This document shows positions 1 through 7,407 of a stretch of DNA of 64,000 nt, in pieces. Source of the DNA: Prorocentrum cordatum (lineage: Eukaryota; Sar; Dinophyceae; Prorocentrales; Prorocentraceae); contig CAUYUJ010015285.1 of NCBI GenBank assembly GCA_963575745.1, positions 124,001-188,000 of the forward strand, read 5' to 3'. Position 1 is the first letter of the stretch. Each line of letters opens with the position of its first letter. A program made the position numbers and the translations under genes. The notes under the pieces are model-generated. The model was not told the DNA's origin, made no database searches, and worked only from the letters and a program-made list of their open reading frames with translations.

Positions 1-826
1 TGGCCACGCAGCAGCTCGGCAACCTCTTCGACTCCACCTGGGGAAATGTCCAACATCATCGTCGTACCACAATCGAGCATTACGATGCCCCGCAGCAGCC
101 CAGACTTGAACAAGCAGAACGTGACCCCGGCAGCATTCGCAGACAACAGGACCAACAAGCAGCAGAACAGCAAGACCTTCGCCAAACCGTGCGCAGATTG
201 GAAGCAGCAGCAGCGCTCGCTGAAGCCCAGCTACCTACCATCGATCTAGCCAGCGTGGCAAATTATGACCGAAAGCCGCCCAACCCCGTGCTCTTCCAGA
301 TCGGAGCGCCTAGTAACATCCAACCAGCCGAAGGTCGACGAGCAACAGCGCAATGGACTCAAGGCGCCCAACTTACAGCAGAACAAGGCAAGCTACTCGA
401 AGACGCCCCAGCGCGTCGGAGGTCCTGGAGTCGCACGCCCAAGGGCGCTCGCTCTGGCTCGTGCACTCAAACTCGTTGGTGGACGATGGCGGACCTTCTG
501 CGCCCAACGTCCACGGCGCGGACACTCCGCTCTTTGTCTCCAGTGACAAGTCACCGGAGCATGTGCGCAAGGAGCTCCAGACCAAGCGTGTCGCGGGCAT
601 CCTCGGGGAGCTCTTCCCTGGCATGGACTTCAAGACGCTGCGGCAGTCGGGCATTGCGCAGCAAGGGGCGATGCCAATCGCGGAAATTCAGCCGCAAGGC
701 CTACGAGAACACTCGAAGCTCAATTTGGACCCAGTTGCGGTCACCAACAATGGGCATCAACAAAGACTTGGTGGAGCATAAATTCGAGACCGCCTTCGTC
801 TCGATCGACACATCCACGTGGATTAT
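1..826 (+). pseudogene. LINE ORF1-like fragment (block A), frameshifted
   Basis: The frames carry a Gln/Ala-rich stretch ending in a helix-rich segment with the residues TVRRLEAAAALAEAQ. A second frame, roughly 390-780, continues with SASEVLESHAQGRSLWLVHS and SSDKSPEHVRKELQTKRVAG. The order and the last motif resemble the first ORF of dinoflagellate LINEs, whose product would bind the element RNA. Reading must change frame near 400 and again near 680, so the gene is broken. The 5' part lies outside the window; the equivalent start is visible in block B. Identification rests on the neighbouring endonuclease and reverse transcriptase. Confidence 0.5.
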
Positions 827-836
827 ATAATTACCC

Positions 837-1284
837 CAGTGCGACCCTACCTAGAAGTTGGAGCCCCTAGGAAAGCAGCATTAGTTGCTATGCTATGCGA
901 TGCTATGCCCTACCATGCTATGCTGCGCTATGCTATGCTATGCTATGCTATGCTATGCTGCGCTATGCTATGCTATACTATGAGCTACTATGCTATGCTA
1001 AGTCCTGCTGCGCTGTGCTACGCTATGCTATGCCATGATATGCTGTGCTATGCTAAGCTGCGCTAGGCTATGATATGATGTGCTGTGCTATGCTTTGCTG
1101 CGCTATGCTATGTTCTGCTATGCTATGCTTTGCTTGGCTATGTTATGCTATGCTACGCTAAGGGGGCGCAACTGGGGGAACCGCGGGGCGGATGCTGGGG
1201 GAACCGCCTGGGGCGCTAACCACTGCCCGGCCCCTTTAAGCCCAGGGAGTAAGAACCCTTCTAGGCAGAGCCCAGGTAGGGAAC
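837..1284 (+). mobile_element. Inverted-repeat element with GCTAT tandem core (block A)
   Basis: The left end carries CCCTACCTAG (845-854) and the right end its inverted form in CAGGTAGGGAAC (1273-1284). Between them is a GCTAT pentamer array and a right arm with two copies of CTGGGGGAACCGC. The same left arm, right arm and a related GCTAA-type core recur inverted at about 58229-59120, so this is a family with conserved ends and a variable tandem core. It interrupts the LINE between ORF1 and the endonuclease. Transposon class is not known; no transposase is present. Confidence 0.65.
886..1162 (+). repeat. GCTAT pentanucleotide array (block A)
   Basis: About 275 bases built from GCTATGCTATG with scattered substitutions such as GCTGC, GCTAA and GTTAT. 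Open frames across it are low-complexity translations and not genes. The array is the variable core of the element that contains it. Confidence 0.9.
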
Positions 1285-1315
1285 GAAAGCTAGGCCCCCG
1301 GGGAGGCCACCAAAC

Positions 1316-2273
1316 ATGACGCACCGCTGCATATTGTCTCATGGAACGCTCGCGGTCTCCTATGTCGCATTCATTTTCGGTGCCGCCAGAAGTTCCGCAA
1401 GCTTGAACGCACTCAGATCTCGGTCAGTTGTTCATATTCAGGAGCTTCATGGATCGCAAGCTGATTTAGACATGATGTTGGCGCGCTCTCCTCACTCGGC
1501 CTTTTATATGGATTATTATGGATGCCCCGCTGCGAAGGGGCATGGACATGCGCGGAGCTGGAGGAGTTGCTGCCGCGGTTCCTGGGCTCTCCCGCGCCGA
1601 CCGAGAGACGCTTCGCCAAGATCAAGCAGCTGGATGGTTGCCCTCGATCACGAGACCCGCGATTACAACGCGCTCGATCTTGGGCGGACACATTTAGCTC
1701 TTCGCGGCTTCCAACATCACCACCGAGCGCGAGCTCCGCATCCCGACCGCGCGCAACTACGACATGACGGCTGACCAGAGAAACACCCCGCAAGCGGAGT
1801 GGGCCACGCATTCCACATGGGCACGATCGGACCCGTTTCGCTTCACCTCAATGGCGATGGAATCGTTCAACTTTTCGGATGCGCCCTCACAATCGCATCT
1901 GATGCCACAAGCGCGGCAACGACGTCAGACGCAGGAGGACCGCTTTCAGCAAACCTGGCAATTTTGGCGGCTGCTGGCCCGAACGAACATGGTGGACGTC
2001 AGTTCTGAGGTCCCGACCTTCTCCGAGCAGCATCAGACGGGCGCCGCGATCGACCGCGCCGTCGCTGCCACCCATCCCGCCTACGTCCCCCGCCCCCATT
2101 TCCGGCTCAACGTCGCCCAGGACTCGGCGATGTCTTCGGACGAGAGGCTCAGTGACTGCGCCGTGATCAAGCTCGCGATCGAGAACCGCAAGCCGCCAGT
2201 GAAGACCGGTGCCCGATCCCTGACTTCACCTTCTGCCGCAAGCAGCACAATACTCTCCTCGCCAAGATGCTAA
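1316..2273 (+). pseudogene. LINE endonuclease domain, decayed (block A)
   Basis: Frames in this stretch keep pieces typical of the APE-type endonuclease of LINEs. Near the start is VVHIQELHGSQADLDMMLAR, the early strand-turn region. At 1764-2273 a frame has AAIDRAVAATHPAYV followed by DERLSDCAVIKLAIE, which aligns with the usual IDRI...LSDHAPV end of the domain, with the SDH histidine replaced by Cys. Several frameshifts and stops separate the pieces. The enzyme would nick target DNA for target-primed reverse transcription. This copy cannot encode an active enzyme as it stands. Confidence 0.6.
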
Positions 2274-4410
2274 ACGAGGCTCAACTGGACGCGATGACCG
2301 ACCTTCGGCGCTTCGATGCTACGACGCAGATCATGCTCCTGGCGGCTGAGCTGGCGCGCAACGAGCTGCAGCAGCTCCCGCCGGACACGGGCGACGTCGA
2401 CGTGCTGGAGGGCAGGGGGCTCGCGCCCCGTGGAGCTGCCCGCGCCGTCTGGCGCTCTGACCTTGCCGCTGCTCGCCAACTGGCTGCTGCCGCAGAGCTC
2501 GGGCGAGAATGTTTGGGCGTTCAGGGCCTCCCCTGCAGCTGCACGACGCGGCTGGGTTTCAAAGCGCTGTTGTTTGCAATAGCCAAGCATGGCATGAGCG
2601 GCCCTAGCGCCTCGCGGCTGTTCGCGCGGCCAGAGCGCAGGACCAGCCTACCGCCGAGGAGCAGCGACGCATCCAACGCACCCTCCAGCGCCGAGCGGCG
2701 CTCTGGGCACCATTTTCTAACCGTCTCGTCTCGCGCGGCATCGCGACCAGTCAGATTGCCCCAAACCCGAGGATCAGCGATGGAGGCTCAGTGCCCCCAC
2801 CGGTGGCCAGAGAGCCTGAAGACGCTGCCCGTGCGCTCCGACTCCATTGGAACCGATTTTCTCGGGCAAACGCGTTTCGCGGGCTGAAATCGACGCTTTC
2901 CTTGGCGAAGTTTCGCCTGCGTTCCCAGCTGCTGACCTGCCGATCCCTTCCAAGGATGCCCTCATCCAAGCCCTTAAGCGTGGGTGGAATTCGGCGCCTG
3001 GCCCAGACTGCCTCTCGTGCCCGGCCTGGCTGGCCGTCCCAGCCACCGTTGAATGCCTCACCCCATCGTTCTTCGCCTCCTCAGCTCCCTGTCGCTATCT
3101 TTCAAAAACTGCGATGCCAAAGCGACGGCGTCAGCAATCAATCACCCGCTAACAGAGTTAGCGCAAGAGCGAGCGCACGCAACCCAACATGGGTTCATCA
3201 GAGGCCGCAGTTTCTGCCAGAACACAGCGAGAGCGGCTGGTTTTCACGAAGACGCTGACTGTCGGATGCCCCTGCTCGTGGCATTTGATATCAAGGCGGC
3301 GTTCCCCAGCATGAACCGCACGTGGCTTGTTGCGGCCCTTGACCGCATGGGCCTTCCTCCTGGGTGCTTGGCCGCGGTTCGAGGCACGCGCGCCCCGCCC
3401 TTGCCTCTACCCAGATCCGCGACGCAGTCGCGCCGCTGCTGCTTATCGAGTCAGGCGTGATGCAGGTGGTGCCCACTCAGGGGCTCCCTCCTGGCATGCG
3501 GCATGGACCTCGTGATCCGATCGCGGGAGCTGGCGCCCCCCTAGACCCTCGCGACGGCTCGCTCGGCGGCTGCGCGGATGACCTCGGAGCAGTCCTTTCG
3601 AATGGATTGTACAGTCGGGGCCCTGAAGAAGGAACCCTTTTCGTTGGTGAGGGGCTCCACGTTCCTTAAGTGTTTCACAGGTTGCCTCAGGTTTTCCTTA
3701 TGTTACCGATAGGAAATCGAAGTTTAACTCATGGAAGAAAGGGGCCTCGTTCCTTATTTAGGGTTCCTTAGGTCAACGCCCCTTCTGTATCTCGCTCGCC
3801 TCTGCCCCGCCATCGCCTCCGCGTCGAGCCTCGCCTCTCTCCGCCTTCGCCCCCTCGCGTGTGTGCCAGTGCCACTGTGGGCTGAGCGCGCCACAGGCGT
3901 CATGGAGGACGCCCGAGCGCGGTCCTCCGCGCCATCGCCCCGAAGCGGCGCTCCTTCTCGATAGCAGATTCCGCCAAATGCCTGGGGGCGCCCATGGGGC
4001 CAGATAGCACCCAAACCCAGCAATGGGCAGCCTGCGCGCAGAAGTGGTTGAAGAGAATCCTCCAGATCTCGGCCTCCGACTCGCCTCCCGACGCCGCCCT
4101 CCGCCTCCGCCGCGTCGCGATTCCCCCCGCCGCGGGCTACGTGGCCCAATTCTTTCCGCCGCCCAAGCTGCTCCTAGCGAAGGGGCCGCGCTGCTTGCGC
4201 AAGCTGTTGAAATTGCCGCCCAGCTCTGAAACTGGCCCAGATCCACCGCCGCTCCGATCATGGGCTCCTGGAGCTGCCCCGCACGAAGTCCATCGCCGCA
4301 CGCGCTGCAGCAGCGAGCTGGCGCACGCGCGATCCCACATCGTGAGGCCTGGTGCTCTGAGCTCTCTGAGGCATCGCTCTCGGGCAACACGCTCGTGCGA
4401 CATACGGTAG
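2267..4410 (+). pseudogene. LINE reverse transcriptase, interrupted (block A)
   Basis: Motifs appear in the right order but in different frames: SAPGPDCLSCPAWLA in the finger region, NCDAKATASAINHPLTELA, QHGFIRGRSFCQNT, motif A as FDIKAAFPSMNRTWL, a decayed GVPQG-like turn as VPTQGLPPGM, and motif C as CADDLGAVL near 3571-3600. A thumb-like part follows (4000-4200; GAPMGPDSTQTQQW). A 176-bp TA-flanked element splits motif C from the thumb. Frameshifts, the inserted element and the odd motif B make it a pseudogene. This is the dinoflagellate LINE type with a CADD/YADD catalytic box. Confidence 0.75.
3612..3787 (+). mobile_element. 176-bp TA-flanked MITE, mariner-like ends (block A)
   Basis: The element starts CAGTCGGGGC and ends CGCCCCTTCTG, so its ends are inverted CAG...CTG copies with further inverted similarity (AAGGAACCC against GGGTTCCTTAGG). 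It is flanked by TA on both sides (3610-3611 and 3788-3789), the target duplication of Tc1/mariner elements. A second copy of exactly 176 bp lies at 59923-60098 with the same TA flanks. There is no coding capacity. It has jumped into the LINE reverse transcriptase. Confidence 0.85.
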
Positions 4411-4429
4411 AGGGAAACAATTAGTGAAC

Positions 4430-4530
4430 ACCCCCCCTGCCCCCCAAACTCAAAGTTGGCACGCGGGGGGGAGACTGCGGTCGAGGTGCAACTTATCAGA
4501 CCCACCGCCAACTTTGAACATTGGGGGGAG
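4430..4530 (+). repeat. Inverted repeat with CAAAGTTGG arms (block A)
   Basis: The left arm CCCCCCAAACTCAAAGTTGG pairs with the right arm CCAACTTTGAACATTGGGGG about 45 bases later. The same arm design occurs at 21107-21237. It is probably a small foldback element; no target duplication was found. Confidence 0.6.
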
Positions 4531-4803
4531 GGGGAGGCGCTCACAGATGAATGTGGCATGAGTGTTCGCTATTTTTTTCCGAGGCCCGTATCCAAGAGCT
4601 GCGGGGCCCGCCGCTCTGGCGCGACCGGCGCGCCATAGCACAGCTCCTGCGCGATCGCGCGCTTTCGATCGCGCCCCCGAAGGCTCCCTCGCCCCCCCCC
4701 CCCAGCGCGTCGCGCCTGCTGGGCACCCCGTGCCGCCGCGCAGGCAGAGATGCTTCAGACGCGGCCGAAGTTCCCCGGGGGTGCACGCTCGCTCACTCAT
4801 CGA

Positions 4804-4980
4804 CTAGACGTAAGAGTGACCTTTCGCCGGAGTGACCTTTGGTGCGGGCACAGATGGGTCCCTAGGTGGCTGAAAACCAAGCAGGAGCAGCGGCTTGCGC
4901 GTCCAGGTTTGGTCCCCCCGCGGCCCCCAAAAAGCCGCGCACCAAAGGTCACTCTTACCCAGGGTCACTCTTGCGTGTAG
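4804..4980 (+). mobile_element. Long-TIR foldback element, 177 bp (block A)
   Basis: Both ends carry arms of about 45 bases with AAGAGTGACC and GAGTGACCTTTGGTGCG. The left end reads TAGACGTAAGAGTGACC and the right end is the inverted GGTCACTCTTGCGTGTAG, so TAG flanks both arms and may be the target duplication. There is no ORF of note. It separates the LINE thumb region from the LINE C-terminal region. Confidence 0.75.
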
Positions 4981-5477
4981 CCGAACTCACCCGTGAACTA
5001 TGCCCTGACCGTTCGCGCCTGACGCTGCAAAAGCGCGCGCGAGCTCGGCATCCCGAGGTTCAGGTTCCTCTCTTGGCCCCGCGCTGGCCCGCCCTAACAG
5101 CCATCCTGGCGGTTTCTCGCCCCGCCATTTTCTGGTCTCTGCTCAAAACCCTGGCGGGTGGGTGGATCACCTCCCACAGAATGCGCATTCTGGGCCAACG
5201 CGGATGCGTCCGAGGGTGCGAGAGTAAGCTTGGTTCCATTCTCACTACCTCTATACCCCGTTCCTTCCTTCCCAACTCTGTCATCGCACGGTTCGGACTT
5301 GGAGAGGAGTCCGAATATGTGGGGGAGACCTCACGGGAGCGCGCTGTCTTTCTCATTGCACTGGCGTTCAAACTTCACCGTATGCTGAGGGTGCGGTCAT
5401 CTGGATCGGCGCCTCCTTCACGTGTTAAAGCGCACCTCGAGGTGCTGGCTGCAGAGGCCCGCTCGCTCGCCGCCTGA
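4981..5477 (+). pseudogene. LINE polyprotein C-terminal region (block A)
   Basis: One frame runs through SLLKTLAGGWITSHRMRILG, then FLPNSVIARFGLGEESEYVG and SRERAVFLIALAFKLHRMLR to a stop at 5475-5477. This matches the usual end of dinoflagellate LINE proteins, where LKT-x-A-x-GW-x-TS-x-RM precedes a Cys-rich segment. Its short Cys-rich part keeps only CVRGC. The function of this domain in the family is not known to me; it probably belongs to the reverse transcriptase connection and tail. Confidence 0.55.
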
Positions 5478-5483
5478 GACAAA

Positions 5484-5608
5484 GACACGTGGCTCGCCAA
5501 GATACGTGCGATCATCATCATCATCATCATAATCATCATCATCATCATCATCATCATCATGCTCATATTCATATTCACCTCCATCATCATCACCATCACC
5601 ATAATCAT

Positions 5609-5652
<44 letters not shown>

Positions 5653-5800
5653 TGTCGTCGTCATCATCACCATCGTCACCATCGTCATCATCAGCATCAT
5701 AATCATCATCCTCATCATCATCAGCTTCGCCATCATCACCGTCATCGTCGTCATCATCGCCGCCATCATCGCCGTCATCATCACCATCATCGTCATCAGC
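5484..5800 (+). repeat. LINE 3' tail and ATC microsatellite (block A)
   Basis: The stop codon is followed by the tail ACACGTGGCTCGCCAAG and ATACGTGCGATC, which runs into about 290 bases of ATC/GTC trinucleotides. A matching tail, GACGTGGCCGCGCCAAG then CTACGTGCGATC, lies at 61496-61524, also leading into ATC repeats. The poly-His, poly-Ile and poly-Asp frames here are repeat translations. Confidence 0.85.
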
Positions 5801-5847
5801 TTCGGCACATCCATCACACGTTTCGTGGCCCCATACGGAGCTCCACC
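5801..5847 (+). repeat. Left piece of the ~89-bp minisatellite split by copia (block A)
   Basis: CACATCCATCACACGTTTCG and CGGAGCTCCACC match the minisatellite that resumes after the 3' LTR of the complete element at 44569. The last six bases, TCCACC, are the left target-site copy. Confidence 0.8.
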
Positions 5848-6091
5848 TTGTAAGTCCATCAGGCACGTATCGCTCATTGTGTTGACAGGTCATTGGAGTC
5901 ATAACTGTGTATGCATATTTTGCCTTGAGAACCTGACTGGAGTCAAAGACGGTGGCACGCATTGATCAGAATCTCGAGCAATAGTGCACACGTCACAGGT
6001 GACCTCGCTGTCGGCATCCATCCTGCTGCTCTTGACTGTCGGGCGGGCAACCGTTCGACAGCCGAGGAGACGCGCGGGAGCAAGGGCTTCC

Positions 6092-6120
6092 GTATACTAT
6101 ATACTTTTATGAATTAGTAC
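6092..6120 (+). promoter_or_regulatory. AT-rich island in LTR, possible promoter core
   Basis: GTATACTATATAC followed by TTTTATGAATTAG is the most AT-rich stretch of the otherwise GC-rich LTR and is nearly palindromic. Its place upstream of the SL-like sequence fits a U3 promoter core. Dinoflagellate promoters often use a TTTT-type box instead of TATA, so the assignment is weak. Confidence 0.3.
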
Positions 6121-6210
6121 AATAGTCATGTCATGCATGAACGTCCAGAGCGCAGGACCCGCCGGCCCTCTGATTCCGAGTGTTGTTTCTGGCCACGAGA
6201 GGAGGCCAGA

Positions 6211-6302
6211 ATGCCCGCCGCTGCGAGAAGAGTCCTGCCGGTGCGCCAGCCGTCTTCACCCGCCGCTGCGACAAGAGAGCTGCCGGTGCGCCAGTCGTTC
6301 AA
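6211..6302 (+). repeat. 45-bp direct repeat, two copies, in the LTR
   Basis: The unit begins CCCGCCGCTGCGA and contains CTGCCGGTGCGCCAG; the two copies are adjacent with a few mismatches. Duplicated modules of this size in the upstream part of LTRs often act as enhancers; that role here is only inferred. The repeat is present in all three LTR copies. Confidence 0.7.
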
Positions 6303-6586
6303 TCCTTGCCAGAGCGCAGGGGCAATCTCACTGCCATTGACATGTGCATGTGTATTATGAATTGTATTGTATTTTCGGCCAGCCTCTGGGGGCCGGCCCC
6401 ATAACTTTAGTTTATTGTATTTACAGCCGATGCTCAATAGTGCATTTCGCTCAAAGTCGGTGGTCGGGCGGGGAATCCGCTCGATAGTCGACAACGCTCG
6501 TGTCAGAATCAGTGCGGATGTTCTGGTTGAAGGAACACCCGTTCGAAAGCGGATGGGCCGGCACGCCCGGAATTCTGACTTCTCGT

Positions 6587-6606
6587 TCCTGGTGACAAAT
6601 CACCAG
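6587..6606 (+). promoter_or_regulatory. Perfect hairpin in the LTR
   Basis: CCTGGTGA, loop CAAA, then TCACCAGG gives an 8-bp perfect stem. It lies about 75 bases before the SL-like sequence. It could matter for RNA processing or dimerisation; no function can be read from sequence alone. Confidence 0.45.
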
Positions 6607-6680
6607 GGGCAGAATTTAGGACGCTTATTCGGGCACGAGATTGTCACGATACCTTGCGCGAGCCGCGGGACGGATGAGGG

Positions 6681-6702
6681 TCCGTACCCGTTTTGGCTCA
6701 AG
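6681..6702 (+). promoter_or_regulatory. Spliced-leader-like sequence in the 5' LTR (copy A)
   Basis: The 22 bases match the dinoflagellate spliced leader at 20 positions, including the whole 3' half TTTTGGCTCAAG and CCGTA near the start. The two differences are at the G of GTAGCC (now C) and the A before TTTT (now G). The bases after it are ACGCG and not GT, so it is not an SL RNA gene. It lies 177 bases before the LTR end and about 105 bases before the first ATG of the 5' ORF, where the start of R would be expected. Confidence 0.75.
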
Positions 6703-6805
6703 ACGCGCCTCAGTGCACTCTGAGGCCACACCTGAAAAAACGAACTCTGCAGGTCATCATTGTCATCGTTGGGAGTCCGCCGCGCGACTCTGGCTGTGAT
6801 CGGAG

Positions 6806-7342
6806 ATGGCGTCCTCCAGTGCGGGACCGGGTGATTCGATCGTCCCTCTCCGCCAGACCTCCCCGAATCCAGCCACGCGGGTTATGAGCCCAAGGATGCA
6901 CCCCAACGAAGGCATCCTCAGCGGCTTGCAGGCAAGCTGCCAGATCTGCAACCAGATGACCTTCGAGCCCGCCGTGTGTGCCAGGTGCGGTACGTATGGG
7001 CACCCAGTGTGCTTGGGACTCGAGCGCTTCTTCGACTTTCCTTTCTGCTCCCGGTGCATCCCAGCGGTCACCGCCGAGTACGCTTCCTTTCAGGATTCAC
7101 AACGCCGGGAGAGCTGGAGACGCAGCATCAGTGATCAGATCTCTACGTGGAAGTCCAGGGCCGTGGAGGCCGTTGGGATGAGCTCCGCGTTCGGCGTGGT
7201 CGTCGGCGGAACCGTGGCGACGGCGGCAGGGGCTGCAGCAGGTCTCGCCCAAGGAGCGGTTCGAGGTGCAGTCGAAGTGGTTTCAACGCCGCGCGCTGCG
7301 CTGCCGCCGCCAACACCAACAGTGGCAGCCGCAGCTACATAA
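6806..7342 (+). CDS. 5' ORF with PHD-like zinc finger (copia copy A)
   Basis: This frame encodes 178 residues, starts inside the LTR and reads through the primer binding site. Residues 45-84 hold Cys45, Cys48, Cys58, Cys61, His66, Cys69, Cys81 and Cys84, a C4HC3 cross-brace pattern as in PHD and RINGv fingers. Residues 128-158 are Gly/Ala/Val-rich and could be a membrane or amphipathic segment. It ends at a TAA (7340-7342), after which the same frame stays open into gag, so the protein may be the N-terminus of gag interrupted by one stop. Other in-frame starts lie within and just after the primer binding site. It is most likely part of the particle protein. Confidence 0.65.
   Translation: MASSSAGPGDSIVPLRQTSPNPATRVMSPRMHPNEGILSGLQASCQICNQMTFEPAVCARCGTYGHPVCLGLERFFDFPFCSRCIPAVTAEYASFQDSQRRESWRRSISDQISTWKSRAVEAVGMSSAFGVVVGGTVATAAGAAAGLAQGAVRGAVEVVSTPRAALPPPTPTVAAAAT
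6880..6892 (+). other. Half-tRNA primer binding site (copy A)
   Basis: GGTTATGAGCCCA directly follows the LTR. Its complement, TGGGCTCATAACC, is the anticodon arm of an initiator methionine tRNA (anticodon CAT). Drosophila copia uses this site with a tRNA cut in the anticodon loop; most other LTR elements pair with the tRNA 3' end. Confidence 0.8.
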
Positions 7343-7407
7343 GCTCAGCCGCCGCAGCCGCTGCACGGTCGGGTAGGGCAACCTTCCGATAGTGCAGTGC
7401 GCCTGGC
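7317..7407 (+). repeat. 91-bp internal repeat, gag copy
   Basis: It matches 11769-11859 in the linker before integrase at about 87 percent by eye, sharing GGTCGGGTAGGGCAACCTTC and surrounding Ala/Pro-coding sequence. The TAA that ends the 5' ORF lies in this repeat; the other copy reads GCA there. Confidence 0.85.

Larger units (their letters stand above)
5848..6879 (+). repeat. 5' LTR of copia copy A (1032 bp)
   Basis: Boundaries come from comparing the 5' and 3' LTRs of copy B and from the TCCACC target duplication. The LTR starts TTGTAAGTCC (or one base earlier) and ends CCACGCG, so it lacks the common TG...CA ends. It holds a 45-bp direct repeat (6211-6302), an AT-rich island, a perfect hairpin, a spliced-leader-like sequence and an inverted copy of part of pol. 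I saw no difference from the 5' LTR of copy B. A 118-residue open frame inside it is not supported as a gene. Confidence 0.93.

Noticed and set aside
3612-3787. The LINE copy of the 176-bp MITE acting as an intron
   Set aside because: No suitable AG lies just after the element, and the LINE is already broken by frameshifts.
5375-5965. Poly-Asp, poly-His and poly-Ile proteins over ATC repeats (also 32753, 50224, 51254, 61401)
   Set aside because: Microsatellites are open in all frames; no independent sign of coding.
6367-6723. 118-residue protein encoded within the LTR
   Set aside because: It lacks any known motif and spans the likely promoter and R region; chance open frame.
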